Both the position numbers and the translations under genes were made by a program. Below are positions 15,570 through 24,080 of a DNA stretch of 64,000 nt, piece by piece; positions within the stretch are counted from its first letter, which is position 1, and each line of letters starts with the position of its first letter. The notes beneath the pieces are model-generated. The model was not told the DNA's origin. It did not search any database and saw only the letters and a list, made by a program, of their open reading frames with translations. The DNA comes from DASTOB01 sp035720425. GTDB lineage: Bacteria > Chloroflexota > Limnocylindria > Limnocylindrales > CSP1-4. The DNA lies in the NCBI GenBank assembly GCA_035720425.1, contig DASTOB010000061.1:1-64000 (forward strand), in the 5' to 3' direction.

Positions 15570-17228
15570 GTGCGCTCGCGCGCGTCGCCAGTCCCCGCAT
15601 GGGAGATCGCCACGGACGCCCACTTCAGCCGCCCGATCGTGCGCGCACCATCGATCGAGCCGCCGGCCCCGTTCGTAGAGCGCCGAGCACGGCATCGACG
15701 CGAGGCCGACCAGGTCGCCCATCGCGAAACACTCCTCCTCGCACGCTCGCTCGACGTGCTCGCCTCCGATGGGGAGCCCGGCGATCGACTCGTGGGCCTG
15801 CTCCGATTGCTCGCGGCGACGGTCGGAGCCCGACGCGCCGCGGTGCTCGCCGGAGGCTCGGATCGTCGGATCGTCGCGGACGCGGCAGGGTCGCGCGGAG
15901 CCGGCGAGCGACTCGCGGCCTGGCTCGACGCGCGGGCCCCGCAAACGCGTGCGTCTCGCGCCGCGACCGGCGCGGCGCCGGTCGAGGTTGTCGGCCTGCG
16001 TCTGCCGTCAGCCGATTCGGGAGCTGCCCGCTCGGTCTCGCCACCGGTCGGCGAGGGCGAGTCAGCGCCCGATGAAGCCTTCGCCTGCGTGCCGGTCCCG
16101 TCGGCCGGCGACGTCATCCTCGGCTTCACGTTCGACGCGCCCGTGGACGAGGACGATCTCGGCCGCCGGCTGCCGCCCCAGCTGGCCCGCCACGCTGCCG
16201 TCGCGCTGTCGCTCGTGACGCGGGAACTCGCGACGGCCGGCGAGCTCGTCGAACTCCGCGCGCGCGAGGAGGAGCGCAGCCGATTCGTGTCGACCGTCGC
16301 CCACGAGCTCCGGACGCCGCTCACCGGCCTGTCCGGCTACCTCGACCTCATCCTGGACGGCAAGGTCGACGATCCCGCGGTCGAGCGCGACTTCCTCGTG
16401 CGCGGGCAGTCGATCGTCGGCTCGATGAGCGAGCTTGTCGGCGACCTGCTCGACCTATCGCGCCTGGAGTCCGGCTCGCTCGGTCTCGACGTTCGCGCGT
16501 TTTCCGTTGCGGAGAGCATCACCCGCGTCGTCGAGGGCCTCGAGCCGATCGCCCTTCGTCGCGGGATCAGGCTGACCACCGGCTTGCCACCCCGACTGCG
16601 GGCCGCGACCGGTGACCGGCGCCGGGTCGAGCAGGTGCTCACCAATCTCGCGGCCAACGCGCTGAAGTTCGCCGCGCCCGACTCGGGCGTCGAGCTGGCC
16701 GGCTGGTTCGACGGCGCGGTCGCGGTGATCGCCGTCCGCGACCAGGGCAGCGGCATTGCCCCGACGGATCGAGCCAGGATCTTCGAGCGCTTCTACCGGA
16801 TGAGCGGCCACGAACGGATCACGGGCACCGGCCTCGGGCTGCCGATCGCCCGCGATCTGGCCCGGGCCATGGGCGGCGACCTCGACGTGGCGTCGGTGCC
16901 GGGCTCGGGATCGAGCTTCGTCCTCGCACTCCCGGGACCGGCCAAGGTCGACCCTGACGTCGTTCGTGCGGTGCTCGATCGAGCCGTCGCCGCGGAGGAA
17001 ATCCGGCTCGAGGAAGCGGCCGTCCTGCGAGCCCTGCAGGTGGCCGGACACGCGGTTCCGAGACCTCGCCTGGTCCGAATGCCGGAGCCGGTCGGCGGCG
17101 GCGCGCCGCGCGACGAGGGTTTGTCCCGCGGTGCCAGCGGCACCCCGCGCGCGGCGCGCGAGCGCAGCGTCCGCCTTCGCGCGATCGACGGCATCGGGCC
17201 CCGTACCGTGGGGCGCGCTCCCGCCTGA
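15570..17228 (+). CDS. sensor histidine kinase, GAF-like input domain
   Basis: 552 residues from GTG 15570. No membrane segment is seen, so it is probably a soluble kinase. Residues about 55-215 look like a GAF-type sensor domain. The dimerisation/phosphoacceptor box FVSTVAHELRTPLTGL has His245. The ATPase domain has the N-box (LTNLAANALKFA), G1 (VRDQGSGIAP), F-box (FERFYRM) and G2 (GTGLGLPIARD). After the catalytic core comes a tail of about 100 residues, helical then Arg-rich. No response regulator gene lies nearby, so it is an orphan here and its signal is unknown. Confidence 0.88.
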   Translation: MRSRASPVPAWEIATDAHFSRPIVRAPSIEPPAPFVERRARHRREADQVAHRETLLLARSLDVLASDGEPGDRLVGLLRLLAATVGARRAAVLAGGSDRRIVADAAGSRGAGERLAAWLDARAPQTRASRAATGAAPVEVVGLRLPSADSGAARSVSPPVGEGESAPDEAFACVPVPSAGDVILGFTFDAPVDEDDLGRRLPPQLARHAAVALSLVTRELATAGELVELRAREEERSRFVSTVAHELRTPLTGLSGYLDLILDGKVDDPAVERDFLVRGQSIVGSMSELVGDLLDLSRLESGSLGLDVRAFSVAESITRVVEGLEPIALRRGIRLTTGLPPRLRAATGDRRRVEQVLTNLAANALKFAAPDSGVELAGWFDGAVAVIAVRDQGSGIAPTDRARIFERFYRMSGHERITGTGLGLPIARDLARAMGGDLDVASVPGSGSSFVLALPGPAKVDPDVVRAVLDRAVAAEEIRLEEAAVLRALQVAGHAVPRPRLVRMPEPVGGGAPRDEGLSRGASGTPRAARERSVRLRAIDGIGPRTVGRAPA

Positions 17229-17278
17229 CGGGAGCGGAGCGGCGCCGCCGATGCCGCCGCCGGGGTGGAGCCTCGTCC

Positions 17279-17323
17279 GGTTATCCACAACTTCGCGGGG
17301 GCGCGGTGGATTCGTGGATAACC
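17279..17323. promoter_or_regulatory. inverted pair of DnaA-box-like sites
   Basis: GGTTATCCAC (17279-17288) and GTGGATAACC (17314-17323) are perfect inverted copies 25 bases apart. The left copy reads TTATCCACA, the exact DnaA-box consensus; the right one has a single mismatch. They lie just upstream of the rsmG promoter. They could bind DnaA, or simply form a stem. Confidence 0.5.
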
Positions 17324-17326
17324 GCG

Positions 17327-17355
17327 TTGACAGGCCCGGGCCGGCCGCGTAGCCT
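17327..17355 (+). promoter_or_regulatory. rsmG promoter
   Basis: TTGACA (17327-17332), 17-base spacer, TAGCCT (17350-17355). The leader to the GTG at 17435 is about 73 bases and contains a 5-base-pair GAAA tetraloop hairpin at 17403-17416. I cannot assign it to a known RNA class. Confidence 0.5.
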
Positions 17356-17434
17356 CCGGCATCCGCACTGGGCGAGCGAGGGTAACGCGGCTCGCGAGGG
17401 GCCCGGGGAAACCCGGCCGTGAACCGGACAGGCC

Positions 17435-18364
17435 GTGGAAGACCGAACCGCCCGAGGTGCGCATCAGGACGACGCCGGGAGCGGCACGAATCGCCGGACG
17501 AGGGCGCGCCCCCACCACGGGCACGCGGACCGCTGGCGAGCGCCGCTCCCGACGCGCGTCACGGGCCTTCCGGCCCTGCCGGCGGACTACCTCGCCGCCC
17601 TCGACGACGGCCTGCGTGAGCTCCGTGTCGACCTCTCCGAGCATGCGCGGCGCGCCATCGCCGACCATGTCCGACTGCTCCTGGCGTGGACATCGGCGAT
17701 CAACCTGACGGCCATCCGTGAGCCGTCCGCGATCGCCCGCCTCCACGTCCTCGACAGCCTCACGGCCGTGGAACCCCTGCGCGCCGCCGGCGCGACGTCG
17801 ATCCTCGATCTCGGGTCCGGCGGCGGCTTTCCGGGTCTGCCGCTGGCCGTCGCGCTCCCGGAGTCGCGCGTCCTGCTCGTCGATTCGATCGCCAAGAAGG
17901 TCCGCTTCCTCGAGGCCGCGATCGGCGTGACCGGCACGAGCGGGCGGGTGGCCGCGCGCGCCACTCGGGCGGAGGTGCTGGCGCACGACCCAACCCACCG
18001 CGAGCGCTGGGACGCGGTGACCGCGCGCGCCGTCGGCCCGCTCGACGAGCTCGTCGAACTCGCGCTGCCCCTCCTGCGCATCGGCGGTCGCCTCGTCGCC
18101 TGGAAGCGCGCCGATCCGGCGGCCGATCCCGGCGCGGAGCCTCCCGGCCGCTCCCCAGCCACCCGCACCCTGGCGGCCGAGATCGCCGCTGCCCAGGCGG
18201 TGCTCCCACCCCTCGGAGGAGGGCGAGTCGACGTCCACGATCCCGGCCTGCGCTTCCTGCCCGGTCACGTCCTCGTCGTCGTGTCGAAGGTGTCGCCGGC
18301 CGACTCCCGCTACCCGAGGACGCCGCGAGATCGGTCGAAATCGATCACGCGGTCCGGCGAATGA
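17435..18364 (+). CDS. rsmG: 16S rRNA m7G527 methyltransferase
   Basis: 309 residues from GTG 17435. RsmG (GidB) methylates N7 of G527 in 16S rRNA using S-adenosylmethionine. Core signatures: HVLDSLTAVEPL, SILDLGSGGGFPGLPLA (SAM-binding loop), ESRVLLVDSIAKKVRFL, and AVTARAVGPLDELVELALP. The first 45 residues and last 20 are Arg/Pro-rich additions; no in-frame later start precedes LPADYLAALDDGL, so the extension is probably real. In many genomes this gene neighbours oriC, parA and parB; none of those genes is here, but DnaA-box-like sites lie upstream. Confidence 0.9.
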   Translation: MEDRTARGAHQDDAGSGTNRRTRARPHHGHADRWRAPLPTRVTGLPALPADYLAALDDGLRELRVDLSEHARRAIADHVRLLLAWTSAINLTAIREPSAIARLHVLDSLTAVEPLRAAGATSILDLGSGGGFPGLPLAVALPESRVLLVDSIAKKVRFLEAAIGVTGTSGRVAARATRAEVLAHDPTHRERWDAVTARAVGPLDELVELALPLLRIGGRLVAWKRADPAADPGAEPPGRSPATRTLAAEIAAAQAVLPPLGGGRVDVHDPGLRFLPGHVLVVVSKVSPADSRYPRTPRDRSKSITRSGE

Positions 18365-18456
18365 GCGCATGAGCGGGTGAGCCGCCGAGCGGCCGACCGT
18401 GACGCCGTCCGCCGTAGGTCCGGGTTGTCGGGTCTGGGTCCGCGACGCACCCCTGC

Positions 18457-18462
18457 TACCCT
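18457..18462 (+). promoter_or_regulatory. leaderless -10 box (TACCCT)
   Basis: TACCCT ends 7 bases before the GTG at 18470. There is no ribosome binding site between them. Confidence 0.5.
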
Positions 18463-18469
18463 CCCCTCC

Positions 18470-19192
18470 GTGCGAATCGCCGTCCTGTCGGACATCCACT
18501 CGAACATCGTCGCGCTCGATGCCGTCCTCACCGCAGCCGGTCCGGTCGACGCCGTGTGGCACCTCGGCGACGTCGTCGGCTATGGCCCGGAACCGGACCG
18601 CGTCGTCGACCGACTCCGCGAGGTCGGAGCCGTCGGCGTACGCGGCAACCACGATGCCGCCGCGATCGGCGGCGCGGAGATCGAGTGGTTCAACCCGGAT
18701 GCCCGGGCGGCCATGGAGTGGACGCGGACCGCCATCGCGAAACGGACCCGGGACTGGCTGGCCGCCCTCCCCGAACGGCGGGTCGACGCCACCGCCACGC
18801 TCGTCCACGGGAGCCCGCGGGACCCGATCTGGGAGTACGTCACCTCGGTCGCGGTGGCTCGGGCGAACCTCGCCGAGCTCGCCACACCAGTCGGCTGGCA
18901 TGGCCACACCCACATCCCCGTCGCCTTCCGCGACGATGACGGGCGGGTCGAGGTGATCACACCGGGTCACGACTCGTCGATCGGGCTCGACGAGCGAACG
19001 GTGCTGCTCAATCCGGGCAGCGTCGGTCAACCGCGCGACGGCGACCCCCGGGCAAGCTTCGCCCTGTTCGACACGGACACGGCGCGGGTCACCTGGCAGC
19101 GCTGCGCCTACGACATCAGGGCCGTTCAGGCGGCGATGGTCGACGCGGGGCTTCCGGCGCGCCTCGTCGCCCGCCTCTCCGTCGGCGTGTAG
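18470..19192 (+). CDS. calcineurin-like metallophosphoesterase
   Basis: 240 residues from GTG 18470. Metal-ligand motifs are complete: AVLSDIHSN (D-x-H), WHLGDVVGYGP (GD), VRGNHDAA (GNHD), VHGSPRD and WHGHTHIP (GHTH). This is the YfcE/MJ0936-like group of phosphodiesterases; the substrate is not evident. The start is fixed by the motif-bearing first strand and by the TACCCT box 7 bases upstream. It stands alone between rsmG and the permease gene, each with its own promoter. Confidence 0.85.
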   Translation: MRIAVLSDIHSNIVALDAVLTAAGPVDAVWHLGDVVGYGPEPDRVVDRLREVGAVGVRGNHDAAAIGGAEIEWFNPDARAAMEWTRTAIAKRTRDWLAALPERRVDATATLVHGSPRDPIWEYVTSVAVARANLAELATPVGWHGHTHIPVAFRDDDGRVEVITPGHDSSIGLDERTVLLNPGSVGQPRDGDPRASFALFDTDTARVTWQRCAYDIRAVQAAMVDAGLPARLVARLSVGV

Positions 19193-19209
19193 CCACCGCT
19201 CCGGGCGGA

Positions 19210-19215
19210 TAGGCT
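19210..19215 (+). promoter_or_regulatory. leaderless -10 box (TAGGCT)
   Basis: TAGGCT ends 7 bases before the GTG at 19223. Confidence 0.5.
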
Positions 19216-19222
19216 TCGTGCC

Positions 19223-21232
19223 GTGATCGGAGGTCGTCGACCCATCCAGGGCCGCAAGCCGGGTGACCGGCGGGTCAAGGTCGAGCGACCACACTCCGCC
19301 TACTTTCGGTGGAGCGGTCCGGGCCAGCTGACCGCGAAACAGGCTGCCAGCCGCCCGGCGACGGGGCCGGGGCGGGTCTGGGCGGACACGAAGGCGTTCC
19401 TCCTCGGCCGGCCGCTGGCGAGCGAGGAGGAAATTGGCGAGCGCCTGTCGAAGCGCAAGGCGCTCGCGATTTTCAGCTCGGACGCCATCTCGTCGTCCGC
19501 CTACGCGACCGAGGAGATCCTGCGGGCGCTGATCGTCGGGGGCGTCCTCGCCCTTGCCCTGGGCCTCGAGGTGAGCATCGCTATCGCGATCCTCCTCGTC
19601 GTCGTCGCGATCAGCTACCGCCAGATCTGCCTCGCCTACCCGACCGGTGGTGGCAGCTACTCCGTTTCGAAACGGAACTTCGGCCGCGGCGCCTCGCTCG
19701 TCGCGGCGTCCGCTCTGCTCATCGACTACGTGATGACGGTGGCGGTGTCGACGTCGTCGGCCGCGGAACAGATCGTGTCGGCGGTGCCGGAGCTGGCCGA
19801 CGATCGCGTCCTCATCGCGGTCGCCGCGCTGACGCTCATCACGCTCGGCAACCTGCGCGGGATCCGGGAGGCCGGCAACATCTTCGCCGTCCCGACGTAC
19901 CTGTTCGTCGGGTCTGCCCTGCTCATGATCGCGATCGGCGTGTGGCGGATCGTGATCGGCGGCGAGGGCGGCGGCTACGACCCCTCGATCGTCGAGCAGA
20001 CGGCCGAGACGGCGAGCGGGGTCACCGTCCTGCTCATCATCCGCGCGTTCGCCTCGGGGGCTGTCGCGCTGACCGGCACCGAGGCCATCGCAACCGGCGT
20101 CCCGGCGTTCAAGCCGCCGGAGGCTCGCAACGCCGCGACGACGCTGGCGGTCATGGCGGTGCTGCTGGGCGTGCTCTTCGTCGGGATCACGTTCCTGGCC
20201 GTGAACTTCGGAATCGCGCACATCGACGAGCCGGCCAAGCAGACGGTCATCTCGCAGGTCGCCCGGGAGATCTATGGCAGCAACACGATCCCGTTCTTCC
20301 TGTTCCAGGCGTTCACGGCGATCCTCCTGTTCCTGGCCGCGAACACGAGCTTCAACGCCTTCCCGCGCCTGCTCGCGATCCTCGCCCAGGACGGCTTCAT
20401 GCCGCGTCAGTTCGCCCTTCGCGGCGACCGCCTAGCGTTCTCCTACGGGATCATCGTGCTGGCCACGGTCGCCGCGTCCTTGATCGTGGTCTTCGGCGGC
20501 GACACGCACCTGCTGATTCCGCTCTACGCGGTCGGCGTGTTCATCGACTTCACGATCAGTCAGGCGGGCATGATCCGCCACTGGCTTCGGGAGCGGACGT
20601 CGGGCTGGCAGCGGCGGCTCGGCATCAACGCGTTCGGCATGGTCCTGACGGCCGTCGTGGCTGTCGTCGTCACGGTTGCCAAGGCCCCGCCGTCGCTCCT
20701 CGTCCTCGTGCTCATCCCGGTGCTCGTCGCACTCATGCGCTTCATCTCGCGCCAGTACGCCGGCCAGGCGGCGGAGCTCGCGGTCCGCGACGACCTCGTC
20801 ATCGCCGGGCCGCAGCGAGAGCAGCGAGTGGTCATTCCGGTCAACGGCATCAATCGCGCCGTCGTCCAGGCCGTCAACTTCGGACGGACCATCGCGAGCG
20901 ACGTGCGTGCCGTCTACGTGACCGACGATGCCGAGGACGGCGAACAGCTGCGCGAGCGCTGGGAGCGCCAGTTGCCCGGCGTCCCGCTCGTCATCGTCGA
21001 GTCGCCGTTCCGCGCGGTCGTCTCGCCGATCGTGGCCTACCTCGACGTCCTCGACCAGGCCTGGCCGCCGGACAAGGAGGCGCCGATCACCGTGGTCGTC
21101 CTGCCCGAGTACGTGGCCCGCCGGTGGTGGGATCGGGTGCTCTACAACCAGGTCGCCCGGCGTCTCAAGGCAGCGCTGGTCGGTCGAGAGCACACGGTCA
21201 TTGCGGACGTCCCGTATCGACGCGACCACTGA
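19223..21232 (+). CDS. APC-superfamily permease, KimA/YdaO-like
   Basis: 669 residues, about twelve membrane segments between residues 85 and 510, then a soluble C-terminal domain (about 530-669; ERVVIPVNG-type start is QREQRVVIPVNGINRAVV). The N-terminal FSSDAISSSAYATEEILRAL and AYPTGGGSYSVSKRNFG are typical of the KimA (YdaO) group, high-affinity potassium importers regulated by c-di-AMP in Firmicutes. In Mycobacterium an APC-type gene similarly sits beside ceoB and ceoC, matching the TrkA pair here. Potassium is therefore the best guess for the substrate; amino acid transport cannot be excluded. Confidence 0.75.
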   Translation: MIGGRRPIQGRKPGDRRVKVERPHSAYFRWSGPGQLTAKQAASRPATGPGRVWADTKAFLLGRPLASEEEIGERLSKRKALAIFSSDAISSSAYATEEILRALIVGGVLALALGLEVSIAIAILLVVVAISYRQICLAYPTGGGSYSVSKRNFGRGASLVAASALLIDYVMTVAVSTSSAAEQIVSAVPELADDRVLIAVAALTLITLGNLRGIREAGNIFAVPTYLFVGSALLMIAIGVWRIVIGGEGGGYDPSIVEQTAETASGVTVLLIIRAFASGAVALTGTEAIATGVPAFKPPEARNAATTLAVMAVLLGVLFVGITFLAVNFGIAHIDEPAKQTVISQVAREIYGSNTIPFFLFQAFTAILLFLAANTSFNAFPRLLAILAQDGFMPRQFALRGDRLAFSYGIIVLATVAASLIVVFGGDTHLLIPLYAVGVFIDFTISQAGMIRHWLRERTSGWQRRLGINAFGMVLTAVVAVVVTVAKAPPSLLVLVLIPVLVALMRFISRQYAGQAAELAVRDDLVIAGPQREQRVVIPVNGINRAVVQAVNFGRTIASDVRAVYVTDDAEDGEQLRERWERQLPGVPLVIVESPFRAVVSPIVAYLDVLDQAWPPDKEAPITVVVLPEYVARRWWDRVLYNQVARRLKAALVGREHTVIADVPYRRDH

Positions 21233-21322
21233 GCGTGGCGGTGGTATCGTGACCGGCGGCATGCCGCACGACGTTTCCCTCCGCGGCAGGCGACTCGACG
21301 CAGAGAGGTAGCCGCCTCCCCG

Positions 21323-21781
21323 GTGCCCGATCAGACAGCCCCCGCCTTCCGGCGCGCCGTCCTTGCTCTCGGCGGCGCCCCGATCGACTCCCGCATCGTC
21401 CGCCTCGCGGCGGAGCTCGCCCGGCCCTCGAAGGCCGAGGTCGTCGGCGTGCATGTCGTCGAGATCGACTGGAGTCTGCCGCTCGATGCGGACATCGCCG
21501 GTCGCTCCGAGGAGGTCCAGCGCGTCCTCGACAGCGCGGAGGCGATCGCCGACCAGCTGCGCCAGCCGCTCGAGCCCGTCCTCCTGCAGGCCCGCGACGT
21601 CGGCGCGGCGCTCGTCGACGAGGCGACCGAGCGCGACGCGGACCTGCTCGTCGTGGGGCTCCCGTACCGCAAGCGGTTCGGTGGCGACTTTGCCATCGGC
21701 CGCACCATCCCGTACGTCCTGAAGAACGCACCCTGCGCCGTGTGGGTGGTGCGTGAACCGATCCCCGAGGAGTCATCGTGA
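21323..21781 (+). CDS. universal stress protein (UspA) domain protein
   Basis: 152 residues from GTG 21323. Single Usp domain: RRAVLALGGAPIDSRIVRLA at the N-terminus and ERDADLLVVGLPYRKRFGGDFAIGRTI region near the C-terminus, where ATP-binding Usp proteins carry G-2x-G-9x-G(S/T). Here that loop is LPYRKRFGGDFAIGRT, so nucleotide binding is doubtful. Its stop overlaps the next start (GTGA), so it is translationally coupled to the two TrkA proteins. A TATCGT box at 21251-21256 may be the promoter. Confidence 0.75.
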   Translation: MPDQTAPAFRRAVLALGGAPIDSRIVRLAAELARPSKAEVVGVHVVEIDWSLPLDADIAGRSEEVQRVLDSAEAIADQLRQPLEPVLLQARDVGAALVDEATERDADLLVVGLPYRKRFGGDFAIGRTIPYVLKNAPCAVWVVREPIPEESS

Positions 21782-22317
21782 AAGTCGTCATCGTCGGCTG
21801 CGGCCGCGTCGGCGCCGTGCTCGCCGAATCCTTTGATGCCGCCGGGCACGAGGTCGTCGTCGTCGACCTGTCGACGAGCGCCTTCGACCGGCTTCATACG
21901 TCGTTCGCCGGCAGCGCCGTGCGCGGCGACGGGACGGACGAGGACACGCTCCGGCGGGCCGGGGCGGAGGACGCCGACCTGTTCCTGTCGATGACCGAGG
22001 GCGACAACCGCAACGTCATGGCCGCGCAGCTGGCCCACGAGAGCCTCGGCGCGCGGCGGGTCATCGCCAAGATCAACGATCCCGTCCGCGCCGCTGCGTA
22101 CGCCTCGCTCGGCATCGCCACGCTGTGCCGGACGGTGCTCATGGCCGACGCCGTGCTCGGCTTCGTCGGGGAACGGGTGTCCGGCATGCCCGGTATCGCC
22201 GCACCGACCGGCGACCATCATGGTACCCACCACGCGGCGGCCGAACCGCCCCCCGCCACGGTCGTCCACGCGACCGCCACCGCGGGGACCGACGCGCCGA
22301 CGAGCCCGGAGGCCTGA
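21778..22317 (+). CDS. TrkA-N domain protein (CeoB-like)
   Basis: 179 residues from GTG 21778. RCK-type Rossmann domain: VVIVGCGRVGAVLAESF with the nucleotide acid in VVVVDLS, and GDGTDEDTLRRAGAEDADLF. Only the N-domain is present; the TrkA-C ligand domain is replaced by a 40-residue tail rich in His, Ala and Thr (GDHHGTHHAAAE). Such proteins gate potassium channels or transporters in response to NAD(H) or ATP. It lies 3 bases before the second TrkA gene, as ceoB and ceoC do in actinobacteria. Confidence 0.8.
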   Translation: MKVVIVGCGRVGAVLAESFDAAGHEVVVVDLSTSAFDRLHTSFAGSAVRGDGTDEDTLRRAGAEDADLFLSMTEGDNRNVMAAQLAHESLGARRVIAKINDPVRAAAYASLGIATLCRTVLMADAVLGFVGERVSGMPGIAAPTGDHHGTHHAAAEPPPATVVHATATAGTDAPTSPEA

Positions 22318-22320
22318 CCG

Positions 22321-23001
22321 ATGTTCGTACTCGTGATCGGTGGCGGCAAGGTCGGCTACTACCTGACCAAGGAGCTCATCGAGTCCGGCCACGAGGTCGT
22401 GCTCATGGAGAAGGACCGCTCGCGGGCCGAGCAGATCGCCGACGAGATCGGTTCGATCGTCATCGCCCACGACGGCTGTGAGGGCAAGTACCTCGGCGAA
22501 GCGGGCTGTGCCCGGGCCGACATCGTCGCCGCCGTGACCGGCGACGACGAGGACAACCTCGTCATCTGCCAGATGGCGAAGCACCACTTCGACGTGCGTC
22601 GAACCATCGCCCGCGTCAACAACCCCAAGAACGAGTCCCTGTTCAAGCACCTCGGGGTGGACGAGATCATCAGTCCGACCCGGATGATCCTGGGCTCGAT
22701 CGAGCAGGACATCCCGGTCCACGAGCTGCTCCATCTCGCGGCCCTGGGCGAGGGCGAGCTCGAGCTCATCGAGGCCCACCTGCAGACCGGCTCGCCGGCC
22801 GTGGGACGGGCGCCGCGCGATCTCGACATCCCGGACGGCTGCTCGCTCTTCGCGATCATTCGCGACGGGGTCGCGCTGCCGCTCCGGCCGGACACGGTCA
22901 TGCGCGAGGGCGACAAGGTCATCGCGATCGGCAAGACCGAGTGCGAGGCACTGCTCCACGGTCAGTTGATCGGGGACGCGGAGACGGCCGACGCCCGCTG
23001 A
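22321..23001 (+). CDS. TrkA-family protein with N and C domains (CeoC-like)
   Basis: 226 residues. Residues 1-130 are an RCK N-domain (VLVIGGGKVGYYLTKELI; VLMEKDRSRAEQI). Residues 140-220 are a TrkA-C domain ending with the usual VMREGDKVIAIGKTE. Regulatory subunit of potassium uptake at the cytoplasmic membrane face. No TrkH-type pore is in the window, so the KimA-like permease two genes upstream is the likely partner by context; that pairing is inference. Confidence 0.82.
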   Translation: MFVLVIGGGKVGYYLTKELIESGHEVVLMEKDRSRAEQIADEIGSIVIAHDGCEGKYLGEAGCARADIVAAVTGDDEDNLVICQMAKHHFDVRRTIARVNNPKNESLFKHLGVDEIISPTRMILGSIEQDIPVHELLHLAALGEGELELIEAHLQTGSPAVGRAPRDLDIPDGCSLFAIIRDGVALPLRPDTVMREGDKVIAIGKTECEALLHGQLIGDAETADAR

Positions 23002-23134
23002 TCCGGGGAGTCCCGCCGCCGGTCGGCCGGATCCCGCCTACGAACTTCCGGTCCCCAACCCGCCGCCGCTGCCGACAGACCTGCCGCCACCTCGCCTCGT
23101 CACGGCACGCGGTGCCCTCGCCCGCTCGCTCCTC

Positions 23135-23941
23135 GTGTGGGGCTGGGGACAACTCGCCGCCGGCGACCGGCGCGGCTGGCTCCTGGCCGCTGCGCAACCG
23201 GCAGCGATCGCGGCGCTCGCGCTCGTCGGTCCGCCCCTGTCGGACGGCGCTGGCGCCGCGCTCGTGTTCGTGGCCGGATCGGTCCTCTTCGTAGCGTGGG
23301 CCCTGGTCGGGATCCACGCGTACCGGCGGGCGGCTCGGCGACGGGTGCTCGTCGAGCTGCCCGGTCCCGACGGCGGGTCGCTCGTCCTCCTCGTGTTCCT
23401 CCCGATCGCGATCGTCGCGTCGTCGCTCTTCTGGGGCCTCGGGGCGCGGGAGTCGGACCCGGGCACCGTCCTCGATCGCTACGTTGCGGATTGGCGGGCG
23501 GGTCGCGTGGTCGAGGCGATCTCCCGGTTCCGCGAGTCGCCCGGTACGACCGCGATCGTGCGCGAGATCTGGGACGCGCAGATGGCCGCGCTCCACAACG
23601 AGCTGCTCCGCCTCGTTCCTCGGGCCGGACCCGCCGGCGGAATCGACCCGGATGCACCGCTCGACACGGTTCGCTGGGTCGACGCCGGCCCCTCCCCCGG
23701 CGGCGGTCGCCTCGTAGCCCTCGAGGTGTCCCGTCGCGAGGACGTCCGGGGGCTCGTCCTCGGCCTCCTGCCCGTGTCGTCCCAGCGCCTCGTCCCGCTG
23801 GCCAGACTCGGCACCGCGGAGCTCGCGCCGGTCCGGATCGGCGCGCCGGTGGCGCCGGCTGGCCCGCTGCCGGACGGTCCGTGGGGCGTTGCCTGGCGGC
23901 TCGTGGAGGTCGAGATCGTGGGCGTGCGCCTCGGCGGCTGA
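23135..23941 (+). CDS. membrane protein of unknown function
   Basis: 268 residues from GTG 23135. It begins LVWGWGQLAAGDRRGWLLA-like, followed by three hydrophobic segments (about residues 14-34, 38-58 and 88-108), then a soluble part of about 150 residues. The frame stays open upstream with plausible Pro-rich coding sequence but no ATG, GTG or TTG, so a CTG start up to 65 bases earlier is possible. No family recognised. It follows the TrkA pair by 133 bases. Confidence 0.55.
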   Translation: MWGWGQLAAGDRRGWLLAAAQPAAIAALALVGPPLSDGAGAALVFVAGSVLFVAWALVGIHAYRRAARRRVLVELPGPDGGSLVLLVFLPIAIVASSLFWGLGARESDPGTVLDRYVADWRAGRVVEAISRFRESPGTTAIVREIWDAQMAALHNELLRLVPRAGPAGGIDPDAPLDTVRWVDAGPSPGGGRLVALEVSRREDVRGLVLGLLPVSSQRLVPLARLGTAELAPVRIGAPVAPAGPLPDGPWGVAWRLVEVEIVGVRLGG

Positions 23942-23964
23942 GGGCTCGCGGGCCCGCCGGGCGT

Positions 23965-23977
23965 ACGAAACGTTCGT
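23965..23977. repeat. palindrome upstream of the heat-shock promoter
   Basis: ACGAA ACG TTCGT, a perfect 5-base inverted repeat with 3-base spacer, about 18 bases upstream of the -35 box. It could be a second regulator site. Confidence 0.3.
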
Positions 23978-23993
23978 CCCGTCCGTATAGACT

Positions 23994-24024
23994 CTTGACA
24001 ATGGGATTGTCAGACTTCTATTAT
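23994..24024 (+). promoter_or_regulatory. heat-shock operon promoter with HAIR-like operator
   Basis: TTGACA (23995-24000), 18-base spacer, TATTAT (24019-24024). CTTGACA-N7-TGTCAGA spans 23994-24014, with the spacing of the HspR-bound HAIR element (CTTGAGT-N7-ACTCAAG). Within it TGACAAT-GGG-ATTGTCA is a perfect inverted repeat. The element overlaps the -35 box, so a bound repressor would block RNA polymerase. This is the best promoter in the window. Confidence 0.75.
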
Positions 24025-24080
24025 CCGAAACGTCCGGCGGATTGGCCGGGGAACCATCGCAGACACGGAGGTGACACGAC

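Noticed and set aside
17229..17434. Chromosomal origin (oriC)
   Set aside because: Only two DnaA-box-like sites, no AT-rich unwinding region, and no dnaA, dnaN, parA or parB nearby. Kept only as a site pair.
16793..20221. A very long minus-strand open frame (over 1,100 codons)
   Set aside because: It is antisense to the histidine kinase, rsmG, phosphoesterase and permease genes, is Arg/Asp-rich without any domain, and arises because GC-rich third positions remove stops on the opposite strand.
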